From positions 2,728,001 through 2,792,000 of the forward strand of contig NC_009614.1 in NCBI RefSeq assembly GCF_000012825.1: DNA of 64,000 nt, in the 5' to 3' direction. The DNA comes from Phocaeicola vulgatus ATCC 8482 (GTDB lineage: Bacteria; Bacteroidota; Bacteroidia; Bacteroidales; Bacteroidaceae). The notes under the pieces were generated by a model. The model made no database searches. It had not been told where the DNA came from and saw only the letters and a program-made list of their open reading frames with translations. This document shows positions 48,901 to 58,054 of this stretch, in pieces. Position 1 is the first letter of the stretch, and the number at the start of each line of letters is the position of its first letter. The translations under genes and the position numbers were made by a program.

Positions 48901-49272
48901 CGTGCAGAACCCGCCGGGCTGGAAGGGCATGAGCTTCCCGCTAACCTCGATTCGTACTATCCACGGCCTATTTTCTCCGATTCATCCGATGGAACCAGCT
49001 TCGGAGCAAAGAATCAAAAGGTACAGAGTCGTTATGTGCAGGATGCTTCCTACATACGCTTGAAGAACTTGCAGTTTGGTTACACCCTACCTGCTAAATT
49101 TACAAATAAGTTCGGGATAAACCGTTTGCGCATATTCGTTTCTGGTGAAAACGTTTGGACCGGGACTGGTTTGACCAAGTTGTTCGATCCGGAAACCATT
49201 AGCGGCGGTAATGGAGGAAATGCTTATCCGTTGTCACGCACGTGGTCTTTTGGCTTAAGTTTAACTTTATAA
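45982..49272 (+). CDS. susC: SusC-like TonB-dependent outer membrane transporter
   Basis: Glycan importer of 1096 residues. It has a signal peptide (ALLLCTGLVASQPLSLWA), a CarboxypepD_reg-like domain (VKGTVNDAMGPVIGASVVEK, YIGYKTQEV), a TonB box region (DEVVVVGFGTQKK), a plug (ALQGLVPGLKIST, VLKDAAASSIYGSRAPFGVILV) and a beta-barrel ending with an aromatic strand (TWSFGLSLTL). Pairs with the SusD gene 12 bases downstream. The upstream 22-bp repeats are the likely control region. Confidence 0.96.
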   Translation: MKTETFKFSRKATTALLLCTGLVASQPLSLWAENDSGAVQIVQQQKITVKGTVNDAMGPVIGASVVEKGNSSNGTITDMDGNFSLSVQPGTVLVVSYIGYKTQEVTATVGKAINVTLQEDNEMLDEVVVVGFGTQKKVNLTGSVGIATAKEIESRPVTSAVQALQGLVPGLKISTSTGELDKNMSISVRGTGTVGSYSSGSPLILIDGTEGDLNTINPQDIENISVLKDAAASSIYGSRAPFGVILVTTKSGKAGKTSVNYNNSFRIGSPINMPESMDSYSFAVMFNETYKNQKGSGQVFTDEVMQKMLDFQAGKLTGGMDSDPANPNAWNYPWYNAYANVDIYSEMFKSSVFSQEHNVSVNGGSEKVTYYASFNYLDQGGLLEYGEDGLSRYNVAAKINANITKWLKFNYSTRFTRNDVWRPTSFNSQFYDYFGRMTWPNMPMYDPNGYPYGEVRNIAEGGQRDVQTDRHYHQATLIIEPIKNWVTNIELNYRITDGGVKETTLPAYNHLPDGSVDDTKANSSLYQEDTKENYLNFNAYTSYLHTFNDTHNLKVMLGFQSEETKYDFSSTKKYGLMVNGLPQFDLTTGLDGTGNKKDTEVSGYHNEWATVGFFGRLNYDYKGRYLAEVNMRYDGTSRFRRGSRWQLSPSFSLGWNIAQEEFWKPIENIANLLKVRFSYGELGNQNINNWYPTYRTISIGSLNGDWLQNGLSPNTSSVGGLINTALTWEKVRTWDVGVDYGLFNNRLTGSFDYFVRFTEGMVGPSAELPATLGISTPSSNNSDLRTKGWEVSIGWKDRLKNGLGYGINLSLSDQITMIDSYPDNKTLSIDSYLPGYKDGLIWGYETIGIAKSDEEMQAHLASLPKGGQDAVGSQWAAGDIMYKDLNGDGKISEGARTLGDHGDLKILGDTYSHYFFGIDLNADWKGFDFRAFFQGVLKHDYWGSGNFTGMLFGVRGGYSRWHTRGFKQHEDYFRAEPAGLEGHELPANLDSYYPRPIFSDSSDGTSFGAKNQKVQSRYVQDASYIRLKNLQFGYTLPAKFTNKFGINRLRIFVSGENVWTGTGLTKLFDPETISGGNGGNAYPLSRTWSFGLSLTL

Positions 49273-49284
49273 ATTTAGAATACA

Positions 49285-51330
49285 ATGAAGATAAGACATC
49301 TATTTTTGACAGCTGCATCTATTTTGTGTGGCAGCATTTTTATCTCTTGTGAGGATTTCCTAGATCGGGAACCGGAATCGTCCATCTCTCCGGAAATATA
49401 TTTTACCGATGCTAGCCAGTTGCAGTCATGGGCCGATAAGTTTTATTCTGCCATATTGCCCTCTTCCGGCAAAAACAGCTACGGATTTTATGCCGAAGAT
49501 AAACATACGGACAATCAGATAGCTTCTGATACTCCTAATCGCTTGACTAAAACACTGTGGAAAGTACCGCAGGACGATAGCAACTGGAAATTCGAGAATA
49601 TTTATCAATTGAATTACTTCTTGGATAATGTCCTTCCTAAATTCGGTGAAAATTTAGATGGATCGCAGAACCAGATTTCGGGCGATTTACAATCTATCCG
49701 CCACTACATAGGCGAAATCTACTTTCTTCGTGCGCTCGATTACTTTAACCGCTACCAGAAGTTCGGAGATTTCCCTATCGTTGAACATGCACTGACAGAT
49801 GACATGGAGGCTACCACCGAGGCAAGTAAACGCAGTCCGCGCAACGAGGTGGCTCGTTTTATCCTTTCCGACCTAGACAAGGCTGCCACGTTGATGGATG
49901 GGATAGACTTTGCCACCACCCGGATTAACCGCGACTTGGCACTGCTGCTTAAATCACGTGTAGCCCTATATGAAGGGACATTCCTGAAATATTTCAAAGG
50001 GACAGCTTTTGTTCCCAATGGCGAAGGATGGCCAGGTAAAAGCAAAGAATACAATGCCAATTATGAATATCCGAGCGGAAACATAGATAACGAGATAAAT
50101 TTTTTCTTGGATGAGGCAATGGCCGCCTCTAAGGAAGTGGCCGAGAAATACAAAGGGCAGCTGACCGCCAACACCGGAATGCTGCAACAGGCTGCGGACG
50201 ATCCGGAGAATCCCTACTATAACATGTTCTGCGATGAAGATTTGTCCAGTTATCCCGAAGTGCTGCTGTGGAGACAATATACAATGAACAAGGGAAATGA
50301 TATTGCCTTGGCAGCCAACATGGGGAATTGGGGCGTTGGAATTACTCGCTCTTTTGTACAGAATTTCCTGATGGCTGACGGTACTCCCGTATATACACAT
50401 GGAACGTACGCGGACGGTGATGGCTACTATATGGGCGACCAGACGATAGCCGATGTCCGTACCAACCGTGACAGTCGTTTGTCTCTCTTTTTGAAAGAGC
50501 CCGGGCAAACGAACATCGTGTGGGATGACCAGCCCGGACAGAGCCTCAATTTGATAGAACCCGTACCTAATATTATCGTAGGCGATATGCAACGTGCTTA
50601 TACCACCGGATATGCTTTGCGCAAAGGCGGAGCACTCAATTCAAAATACTGCATACAGCTTAAGGGATACGTTGCATTGGTGTGCTATCGGGCTGTTGAG
50701 GCCTTGCTTAACTATATGGAAGCAAGCTACGAAAGGACTGGGACACTAGATGCCACTGCTCTCGGCTACTGGCAGGCTATTCGCAGTCGCGCCGGGATAA
50801 GCACGGACATCGATGCCACCATTGCAGCTACCGAGATGGATAAGGAAGCAGAGAACGATTGGGGGGCTTATTCCGGTGGAAAGCTACTTACTGACAAGAC
50901 ATTGTATAACATCCGTCGCGAACGGCGGTGTGAAATGCTGGCCGAAGCTTTGCGCAACATGGATGTCTGCCGTTGGAGAGCAATGGATCAATTGATAACC
51001 AGCCCCTATGTACCCCAAGGATTTCACTTGTGGAATACGCCGATGGAGCATTGGTATGACAATAGTGACGGTACATCGGCTCTGGTATCCGATGGTACAA
51101 GCAACTCCAATGTATCGCCGTCTAGCTACAGCGAATATCTTTGCCCATTCCAAAAGACATCGAACCAGATAGGATATGGTGGATTTACTTGGAACATGGC
51201 TCATTATCTGTATCCGATACCTATAAAGCAGTTCCTGCTGACTTCACCGGATGGTACCAATGTAGAAGAATCCGTCATTTATCAGAATCCATACTGGCCA
51301 ATCAAGGCTGATGCCTCAGCTGAAAAATAG
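49285..51330 (+). CDS. susD: SusD-like surface glycan-binding lipoprotein
   Basis: Protein of 681 residues with a lipoprotein signal (GSIFISCEDFLDREPES, lipid-bearing Cys near residue 22) followed by the SusD/RagB helical fold (IYQLNYFLDNVLPKFG, IGEIYFLRALDYFNRYQKFGD, RRERRCEMLAEALRNMDVCRW). It acts with SusC at the cell surface. Stop TAG, followed by an inverted repeat. Confidence 0.95.
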   Translation: MKIRHLFLTAASILCGSIFISCEDFLDREPESSISPEIYFTDASQLQSWADKFYSAILPSSGKNSYGFYAEDKHTDNQIASDTPNRLTKTLWKVPQDDSNWKFENIYQLNYFLDNVLPKFGENLDGSQNQISGDLQSIRHYIGEIYFLRALDYFNRYQKFGDFPIVEHALTDDMEATTEASKRSPRNEVARFILSDLDKAATLMDGIDFATTRINRDLALLLKSRVALYEGTFLKYFKGTAFVPNGEGWPGKSKEYNANYEYPSGNIDNEINFFLDEAMAASKEVAEKYKGQLTANTGMLQQAADDPENPYYNMFCDEDLSSYPEVLLWRQYTMNKGNDIALAANMGNWGVGITRSFVQNFLMADGTPVYTHGTYADGDGYYMGDQTIADVRTNRDSRLSLFLKEPGQTNIVWDDQPGQSLNLIEPVPNIIVGDMQRAYTTGYALRKGGALNSKYCIQLKGYVALVCYRAVEALLNYMEASYERTGTLDATALGYWQAIRSRAGISTDIDATIAATEMDKEAENDWGAYSGGKLLTDKTLYNIRRERRCEMLAEALRNMDVCRWRAMDQLITSPYVPQGFHLWNTPMEHWYDNSDGTSALVSDGTSNSNVSPSSYSEYLCPFQKTSNQIGYGGFTWNMAHYLYPIPIKQFLLTSPDGTNVEESVIYQNPYWPIKADASAEK

Positions 51331-51393
51331 ATATGCTTAACAGCATACGTGTGATAGAATAGAATATGGTGTTTGGAAAACATATTCCCAGTC

Positions 51394-51439
51394 AAGACAG
51401 AAATAGAGATGAATTTATCCTCGTCTCTATTTCTGTCTT
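51394..51439 (+). terminator. Probable terminator after susD
   Basis: AAGACAGAAATAGAGA (51394-51409) and TCTCTATTTCTGTCTT (51424-51439) form a perfect 16-bp stem. Only a weak T run follows. Confidence 0.6.
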
Positions 51440-51467
51440 AATTGAGAATCCGACTACCACCATAAGG

Positions 51468-51687
51468 GAAGATATCTTTTATAGAAGATTATCAACCTTT
51501 CTGCTATTAGCCCGGTATTTAGGTGGTATTCCATCCCTTTTAGACAGATTTTTCACCTATTCATATCCCCTTCCTTCTATAATTTTGCAGGAACCATATA
51601 ATGTACAACTTTATTAATATCACGAATTGAAATAAATGTGAAATAGAGATTGGTAGTATTATCATTATGCTATTGCCGTATGAACTG
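51468..51687. repeat. Duplicated leader, degenerate copy (A)
   Basis: About 220 bases closely resemble 53516-53740, including the promoter word CTATAATTTTG and the bases that in the other copy encode the start of the 53691 gene. Here the start is lost (GTGAAATAG), leaving a vestigial gene start in front of the CE12-CE4-like gene. Confidence 0.8.
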
Positions 51688-51744
51688 TAATTGTACATTA
51701 TCATATATCTTATTTTTATGTTCTTTCTTGTTAAAAAATATATC

Positions 51745-53445
51745 ATGAGAAAGTTGAATTCGAAATTACTATATGTATTTTGTGCGCTTCTTTTCTTTTC
51801 CGCTTTTACTAGCGGAAAGAAGGATATAATCACCATTTTTATGATAGGTGATTCTACTATGGCGAATAAAAGTCTGAAGAATGGAAATATTGAACGTGGT
51901 TGGGGACAGATGCTTCCTGAATTTTTGATTGGCGATGTACGGGTGGACAATCATGCCATGAATGGTCGGAGTTCACAGAGTTTTATCGATGAAGGACGTT
52001 GGGATGTCGTACTCTCCAAATTGAAGAGCGGAGACTATGTATTTATCCAGTTCGGTCATAATGATGAGAAATCTGCCGAAGAGCTACATACTATTCCCGG
52101 AAGCACTTTCGATGAAAACTTGCGTAGATTTGTAAGGGAGACGCGAGCAAAGGGAGCTTATCCGGTGCTGTTTAATTCAATTGTGCGCCGGAATTTTCCA
52201 CCGGAAGGGACCATTGGGCATAAAGGCAGTTATGAGACGGAGGGAAGCACATTGGTAGACACTCATGGAGAGTATTTGGAATCACCAAGAAGAGTGGCAA
52301 AAGAAATGGATGTTCCTTTTGTAGATTTGAATAAGCTGACGTATGATTTGGTAGTCAGTATGGGGGTAGAGAAGTCAAAAAGCCTTTTCATGTGGGTACC
52401 TACGGGAATATATGATTTCTGCCCAAAAGGAAAAATTGATAACACCCATCTGAACATTTCTGGTGGAAAGGTGGTGGCGGGAATCGCGATGGAAGCTGTT
52501 GCCAAAGTTGTGCCGGAACTAGCTGCATATATGCGTTCTCACGATTCGGAAGTATATGTGGCAGATTATAAGGACGATAAGCAATGTGCTATCAGCTATA
52601 CTTTCGATGATGGTCTGGAAGAACACTATACGCTTGTTTTCCCGGAAATGGAAAAAGTAGGTTTCAAAGGGACTTTTTGGATATGGGGAAAAGGGATAGA
52701 GAATGTGACGGAGCAGCAAGATAAACCACGTATGACTTGGACGCAAATGAAAGAAATGTTTGATAAAGGGCATGAAATATCCAGTCACGGTTGGTCACAT
52801 GCAGATTTGAGGCATCTTAGTCTGGAAGAAGTGAAAGCGGAAGTTGGCAGGAATGATAGCATTATTCAGGCTGAAATAGGCGAAAGGCCGCTAACCTTCT
52901 GTTATCCGTTTAATTCTTATAATGAAGATGTACGGCGGATTGTTTCAGAAAATAGAATAGGTACACGTATCAAACAATATGCCATAGGAGGTGAGAAATC
53001 AAAATCAACGGTTGAATCGCTGGATAAATGGGTAAAGGAGCTCATGATTTCCAATGATTGGGGAGTGACTATGATACATGGAATTTCTACCGGTTATGAT
53101 GCCTTCACTTCCCCGGATATATTATGGGAACATTTTCGTAGAGTGAAAAATCAGGAATACGATATTTGGGTAGGTACTTTTCGCGAGGTAGCGGCATATG
53201 TTAAAGAGCGGAGGAATGTACAACTGGATATTGTGAAAAAGGAATCGCAGTGGGCAGTTATACCTCGTTTGTTACTGGACAAGGAATTATTTAATGAACC
53301 TTTGACAATGGTGCTGAATAAGAAAGGAAAGGGAAAAGTGAAGGTGTATCAAAACGGAAAGAGACTGTTAGTAAAAAAACGGGATGATAAACAGGTCTTT
53401 GATTTCAATCCGTATGGGGGAACTATAAGAATAAGTTTTTTTTGA
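51745..53445 (+). CDS. Rhamnogalacturonan acetylesterase-like / polysaccharide deacetylase-like fusion
   Basis: Start at ATG 51745 (MRKLNSKLLYVFCALLFFSA), which gives a proper signal peptide; the open frame upstream is the duplicated leader. Residues about 25-255 are an SGNH/GDSL esterase of CE12 type: FMIGDSTMANK (Ser), NHAMNGRSSQSF, FIQFGHND and DNTHLN (Asp/His). Residues about 265-510 match a NodB/CE4 deacetylase: ISYTFDDGLEEHYTLVFPEM, GHEISSHGWSHADLR (metal His) and MIHGIS. Stop TGA. Such a two-esterase enzyme would strip acetyl groups from a decorated pectic chain in the periplasm. Confidence 0.82.
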   Translation: MRKLNSKLLYVFCALLFFSAFTSGKKDIITIFMIGDSTMANKSLKNGNIERGWGQMLPEFLIGDVRVDNHAMNGRSSQSFIDEGRWDVVLSKLKSGDYVFIQFGHNDEKSAEELHTIPGSTFDENLRRFVRETRAKGAYPVLFNSIVRRNFPPEGTIGHKGSYETEGSTLVDTHGEYLESPRRVAKEMDVPFVDLNKLTYDLVVSMGVEKSKSLFMWVPTGIYDFCPKGKIDNTHLNISGGKVVAGIAMEAVAKVVPELAAYMRSHDSEVYVADYKDDKQCAISYTFDDGLEEHYTLVFPEMEKVGFKGTFWIWGKGIENVTEQQDKPRMTWTQMKEMFDKGHEISSHGWSHADLRHLSLEEVKAEVGRNDSIIQAEIGERPLTFCYPFNSYNEDVRRIVSENRIGTRIKQYAIGGEKSKSTVESLDKWVKELMISNDWGVTMIHGISTGYDAFTSPDILWEHFRRVKNQEYDIWVGTFREVAAYVKERRNVQLDIVKKESQWAVIPRLLLDKELFNEPLTMVLNKKGKGKVKVYQNGKRLLVKKRDDKQVFDFNPYGGTIRISFF

Positions 53446-53515
53446 TAATCCAGCACAGCTAAAGGAACATCCCGTTGGTGGAATTTATCTCGAACTTGAT
53501 TCTGCCAATAGGTAG

Positions 53516-53740
53516 GAGAAAATATCGTTTATAAGAGCAGATTAGCAACCTTTCTGTTATTAGTCCGGTATTTAGGTAGTATTCCATCCCTTTTAGACGG
53601 ATTTTCCACCTATTCATATCTTCTTCCTTCTATAATTTTGTAGAAACAATATCATGTATAACTTTATTAATGTCACGAATTGAAATAAGTATGAAACACA
53701 GATTGGTAGTATTATCATTATGTTATTGCTGCATGAACTG
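53516..53740. repeat. Duplicated leader, intact copy (B)
   Basis: Partner of 51468-51687. It contains CTATAATTTTG (promoter -7 at about 53631) and the functional start of the 53691 gene. The two copies flank the CE12-CE4-like gene. Confidence 0.8.
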
Positions 53741-55664
53741 GTCGGCAATGGCAAACGCGAAAAATGTTGTTCCTACAGAAAGGAAGCAACAGGTCATTTC
53801 AAATGTAGACACAAGCCTTGAAGGTACACAGAAGTATGTGCTTCGGGTGACAGGTACGCCGTTTTATATGACCAATATACAGTTGCGGCTGGATTTGCTG
53901 AGATATTCTGAAGAATGGAGCATGGACTTGTGTGAAAAACTTGTTGCGCAAGTGGCGGCAGACGGATTCAATACAGTGTCTGTTCCGGTACATTGGTATG
54001 AGGTGGAGCCGAAAAAGGACCGGTTCGATTGGACTATCCTGGACAGTTATCTGAAGCTGGTGAATAAATATGGGTTAAAAATGGAAATGCTCTGGTTTGG
54101 TGCAAACAGCGGAGGGCATGTGCAATGGCTGGGACGTCCTAATAAAAATGCCGTACACTTACGCACACCGGACTATGTGCTTTATTCCCCTTCACCATCT
54201 TCTAAAGAAACAACTAGTGAATTTACCATCCGGAGAGATATGTCTGACTACACGTTGGATATTGCAGATGACCGTTTGCGCGAAAGGGAAACCTATGTGT
54301 TGAAAGAAGTAATGAACCACATAGCCGATTGGGATGCTGCCAATGAGAAGAAGCATCCTGTAATCGGTGTGCAAATCAATAATGAATTCATTGGGATGCG
54401 AACCACGTTTCCCAATTCGTTAGCTATTTCTTATCTGAATGGAGTGGCCGGTGCGGTGAAACAATCGGATTATGTTGTATGGACCCGTGCCAATTGTGTG
54501 TTTTGGAACGTTGCCGGACGGATCCAAGAGAATGAAGCCCACAGGCTTTCAGGGGAAAAGACTAATCTTGATTTTGTAGGAATTGACACTTACCGGCATC
54601 ATTTTGCTTCGGATGCCTCATTCATTGCCAGTATGCGTAACAATGTCCCATACGTTGGCAAGAATTTCCGGATGATAATGGAAACCAATTCGGGTATTCC
54701 TATCTCTGCCCAGATGCATTTGGCTGCCTTGTCGGGCAATGCTGCTTTCGACTATTATAGTATAGAAGCGCTCTATGGCAGGAATGGGAACAAGATTGTT
54801 CCGCTGGTAGGGCACTTGGACGACATACGGCGCATGAACAAGATTTTACAGAGCGACCCGGTGGACCTTGCTACCAAGACGCATGGTTACGGATTGTTTG
54901 TACACAATTGGGAAGGCGTTGATGGAGGTACGAGTACTGCCAACAGCGGAATATCATACTCCCCTATTTATCCGACATCGCAAGGTATCAGTATTCTGCG
55001 TAGTGATACGGAGGTAGTTTTGATGAGCACCGGTGGAGGACGTTTCACATTGCCTGTTGGCATGCAAGTGGAAAGCGCATCGTATGGTTATTTCGATAAA
55101 GGTAATCAGTGGGTGGGACAAGGTAACGTCAGCTTGGGACAAACGGAATTGTTCGACACGGCATCTGACAAAAATCCGTCGGTATTCGTGGAGGCAGGCA
55201 CTACCGTGTTACTGAAATGCAAAGGGACCTTGTTCCCGAAACCTTATCAGATAGTCCAGGCAGAGTTTGTATCGCTCAGTTCGGATGCTGTTGCGGAATA
55301 TGACATCCAGAATATTGGGTTTGCCGGGAATGGTTATGTGAAATTGCCTTCTCATGAGGGTGCATATATTACTTGGGAACAACTGGACGGTAAGGAAGGG
55401 GGCGAACATATCATCCGCATCCGTTATTCTTTGGAGGACAACCGGCAGGCCAGCCATATTCTGACTGTGAACGGGAAATCTTATCGGATAAAACTGGAAC
55501 CTACAGGAGGAGGCACTAAATATAATTATTTCAGTATTTCTGTACCGTTGCAGAAGGGGAAAAACAATACCATTCATTTGGAAACGACAGGTAACTATTA
55601 TCGTCCTAATAGGGTTGTTGTGCCAGCTCCTGCAGGAAATATCGATGAAATACAGATACTATGA
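53691..55664 (+). CDS. GH-A clan glycosidase (beta-galactosidase-like)
   Basis: ATG at 53691 (MKHRLVVLSLCYCCMNWSAM) chosen for its signal peptide; about 657 residues. The TIM barrel resembles GH35/GH42-type enzymes: DGFNTVSVPVHWYEVEPKKD, the general acid region GVQINNEF, and a likely nucleophile in IMETNSGIP. The C-terminal 250 residues are beta-sandwich-like. The exact family and sugar specificity are not certain. Stop TGA. Followed by the GH2 gene after 33 bases. Confidence 0.75.
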   Translation: MKHRLVVLSLCYCCMNWSAMANAKNVVPTERKQQVISNVDTSLEGTQKYVLRVTGTPFYMTNIQLRLDLLRYSEEWSMDLCEKLVAQVAADGFNTVSVPVHWYEVEPKKDRFDWTILDSYLKLVNKYGLKMEMLWFGANSGGHVQWLGRPNKNAVHLRTPDYVLYSPSPSSKETTSEFTIRRDMSDYTLDIADDRLRERETYVLKEVMNHIADWDAANEKKHPVIGVQINNEFIGMRTTFPNSLAISYLNGVAGAVKQSDYVVWTRANCVFWNVAGRIQENEAHRLSGEKTNLDFVGIDTYRHHFASDASFIASMRNNVPYVGKNFRMIMETNSGIPISAQMHLAALSGNAAFDYYSIEALYGRNGNKIVPLVGHLDDIRRMNKILQSDPVDLATKTHGYGLFVHNWEGVDGGTSTANSGISYSPIYPTSQGISILRSDTEVVLMSTGGGRFTLPVGMQVESASYGYFDKGNQWVGQGNVSLGQTELFDTASDKNPSVFVEAGTTVLLKCKGTLFPKPYQIVQAEFVSLSSDAVAEYDIQNIGFAGNGYVKLPSHEGAYITWEQLDGKEGGEHIIRIRYSLEDNRQASHILTVNGKSYRIKLEPTGGGTKYNYFSISVPLQKGKNNTIHLETTGNYYRPNRVVVPAPAGNIDEIQIL

Positions 55665-55697
55665 AAGAGTTGAAACATATCATAATATTAATCACTT

Positions 55698-58034
55698 ATG
55701 CAGAAACGTAATTTATTAATAATCATTTTATTCTTGTTTACCGGGACAATAGGATGGTCTGCCGAACGTATCTGGCAGAATTTTGATTTCGATTGGCAGT
55801 TCCGTTTGGGAGAACAAGGTATCTATAAACCTGTCCAGCTTCCGCATGACTGGAGTATTGAACTGGACTTTAACGAAGAGGTGGGTCCTGAAAGTGGATA
55901 TTTGCCGGGGGGTATAGGTTATTATAAGAAAGATTTCAATGTGCCTGCGTCTTACAAAGGTAAGCGGGTCAGCATTGTGTTCGATGGCATCTATCATAAA
56001 GCTACCATCTATCTGAACGGACAGGAGGTAGATTACCATCGTTACGGATATACTTCATTTGAAACTGACTTGACTCCTTACTTGAAATATGGAGGAAAGA
56101 ATACATTGAGCGTGAAGGTAGATCATTCGGAGAAATCGCGCTGGTACACTGGCTCGGGTATTTATCGCCACGTATGGATGCAAGTAACCAATCCGATACA
56201 TGTCAAGATGTGGGGTACATATATTACCACTCCCCGAGTGTCGGCAGAATCGGCCATCGTATCTTGTGTAACAACTGTAGCCAATACTTCGGCATTGACC
56301 GGTGAAATAGAAATTATGCAACGAATAGTGGATGCACAAGGCAATCTGTTGAAGATAAACGGCAAGCAGTATGCAGCCCGAACAGAGGTTGTGATGCCGG
56401 AAAACGGGACAAAAGATATTGCACAGTCTTTCACGCTGTCCAACCCACAATTGTGGAATTTGGAAAAACCTTATCTTTATCGTTTGGAAACAATATTGAA
56501 ACAAAAGGGAAAGGTGATAGACCGTTACACGACCCGTTTCGGGGTGCGGACCATCGGTTTCGATAAGGACAAAGGCTTCTTCTTGAACGGGAAGAATATC
56601 AAGATGAAAGGTGCGTGCCTGCATCAGGATGCTGGATGCTTGGGGGTTGCCGTTCCAAACCGTTCATACGAACGCCGTCTGACTATCTTAAAGGAGTTTG
56701 GAGCAAATGCCATCCGCTGTTCACACAATCCGCCTTCACCGGAGTTCTTGAATTATTGTGATTCCATTGGTTTCTTAGTCGTTGACGAGGCTTTCGACAA
56801 GTGGAAGTCGGGATATTATGAGCAGTTCTTTGATGAATGTTGGCAACAAGATATTCGTGACATGATTGTGCGCGACCGTAACCATCCTTCCATCGTCCTT
56901 TGGAGTATCGGCAATGAATTGGCAGAAGCCACCCGTAAGGACAACGTGGGTGTGGAACGTGCCACCTTGTTGCGTGACTTCGTACATAAATTAGAACCGA
57001 CACGTCCAACCATGTTGGCACTGGCACCGGCATACCAAGATAAGTTTGCTTCAGTAACTGATGTGGTAGGGTATAATTATAGCGAACTATCTTATATAGA
57101 GGACAAGAAAAAGCATCCTGAACGAATCGGCCTGATAAGTGAAAGTTATCCCTATTATAGCGGATTGAGACCTTATGAGGCAAGGGATTACTCTCCCAAG
57201 AATCCGTGGAATTATGTGATGGAAAATGATTACTTTTGTGGATCGTTTGTTTGGGCCGGAGTCGATTATATCGGAGAAAGCATGGGTTGGCCGAGTAAGG
57301 GATGGGCTGCTACGCTTTTCGATATGTGCATGGACGAGAAGCCTCGTGCCGCCTATTTCCGTGCGATGTGGACAGACAAGCCTGTCTTGAAAATGGCTGT
57401 CGTGGACTATAGCATAGATGAAGATCCGGGTAAGGACCACTGGCAGACACCGCCTATGGTGCATGACTGGACTTTTCCATATACCGATTCACGTGTGTTG
57501 CCAATTCATACCCCATCTAATTGTGACGAAGTGGTACTGATAGATCCACGTGGAAAGAAATATGGACCGCGCAAACCGAAAGACTATCTGAATAATACCA
57601 TTATTTGGAATCAGCCTTATCGACCTGGGAAGGTGGTTGCTATCGGATACAAGGATGGTAAAGAGGTGTGCCGCGACAGCATTCAGACAAGTAAAATTAA
57701 AGCAGCATGTTTCACACTTACACCTGACAAAACCGTATTGCAAGCAGACGGACAAGACCTTGCTTTCATTGCTTTACAATTATTTGATGAAAATGGGGTG
57801 CCTGTAAGGATAAACGACCGTGTGGTAAATGCAACAGTGGAAGGCACTGGAAAATTGCTGGGGATAGATAGTGGAGAAATGCGTCGAGCATATCGTTTCA
57901 ACAGCCATGAGCTTCCTACTTATCAGGGCAGGTGCATGCTGGTGATACAGGCTGGACGAAGTAAGGGGATGATGAGCGTAAAGGTTTGCGTAGAAGGCCT
58001 TCCTGAACAAACAATAACGATAAAAGTACACTAA
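55698..58034 (+). CDS. GH2 family glycoside hydrolase
   Basis: Protein of 778 residues. Signal peptide, sugar-binding domain (LPHDWSIELDFNEE, GGIGYYKKDFNVP), immunoglobulin-like domain, TIM barrel with general acid Glu in WSIGNELAE and probable nucleophile Glu in LISESYP, then a DUF4982-like domain (VHDWTFPYTDSRVLPI ... NCDEVVLI) and a C-terminal Ig-like module. Beta-galactosidase or beta-glucuronidase activity is most likely. Stop TAA. Confidence 0.9.
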   Translation: MQKRNLLIIILFLFTGTIGWSAERIWQNFDFDWQFRLGEQGIYKPVQLPHDWSIELDFNEEVGPESGYLPGGIGYYKKDFNVPASYKGKRVSIVFDGIYHKATIYLNGQEVDYHRYGYTSFETDLTPYLKYGGKNTLSVKVDHSEKSRWYTGSGIYRHVWMQVTNPIHVKMWGTYITTPRVSAESAIVSCVTTVANTSALTGEIEIMQRIVDAQGNLLKINGKQYAARTEVVMPENGTKDIAQSFTLSNPQLWNLEKPYLYRLETILKQKGKVIDRYTTRFGVRTIGFDKDKGFFLNGKNIKMKGACLHQDAGCLGVAVPNRSYERRLTILKEFGANAIRCSHNPPSPEFLNYCDSIGFLVVDEAFDKWKSGYYEQFFDECWQQDIRDMIVRDRNHPSIVLWSIGNELAEATRKDNVGVERATLLRDFVHKLEPTRPTMLALAPAYQDKFASVTDVVGYNYSELSYIEDKKKHPERIGLISESYPYYSGLRPYEARDYSPKNPWNYVMENDYFCGSFVWAGVDYIGESMGWPSKGWAATLFDMCMDEKPRAAYFRAMWTDKPVLKMAVVDYSIDEDPGKDHWQTPPMVHDWTFPYTDSRVLPIHTPSNCDEVVLIDPRGKKYGPRKPKDYLNNTIIWNQPYRPGKVVAIGYKDGKEVCRDSIQTSKIKAACFTLTPDKTVLQADGQDLAFIALQLFDENGVPVRINDRVVNATVEGTGKLLGIDSGEMRRAYRFNSHELPTYQGRCMLVIQAGRSKGMMSVKVCVEGLPEQTITIKVH

Positions 58035-58054
58035 TTTTTATAATAGCAGTAAGA

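Noticed and set aside
51691..51744. Upstream extension of the esterase gene
   Set aside because: It lies just beyond the degenerate duplicated leader and hides the signal peptide that begins at 51745.
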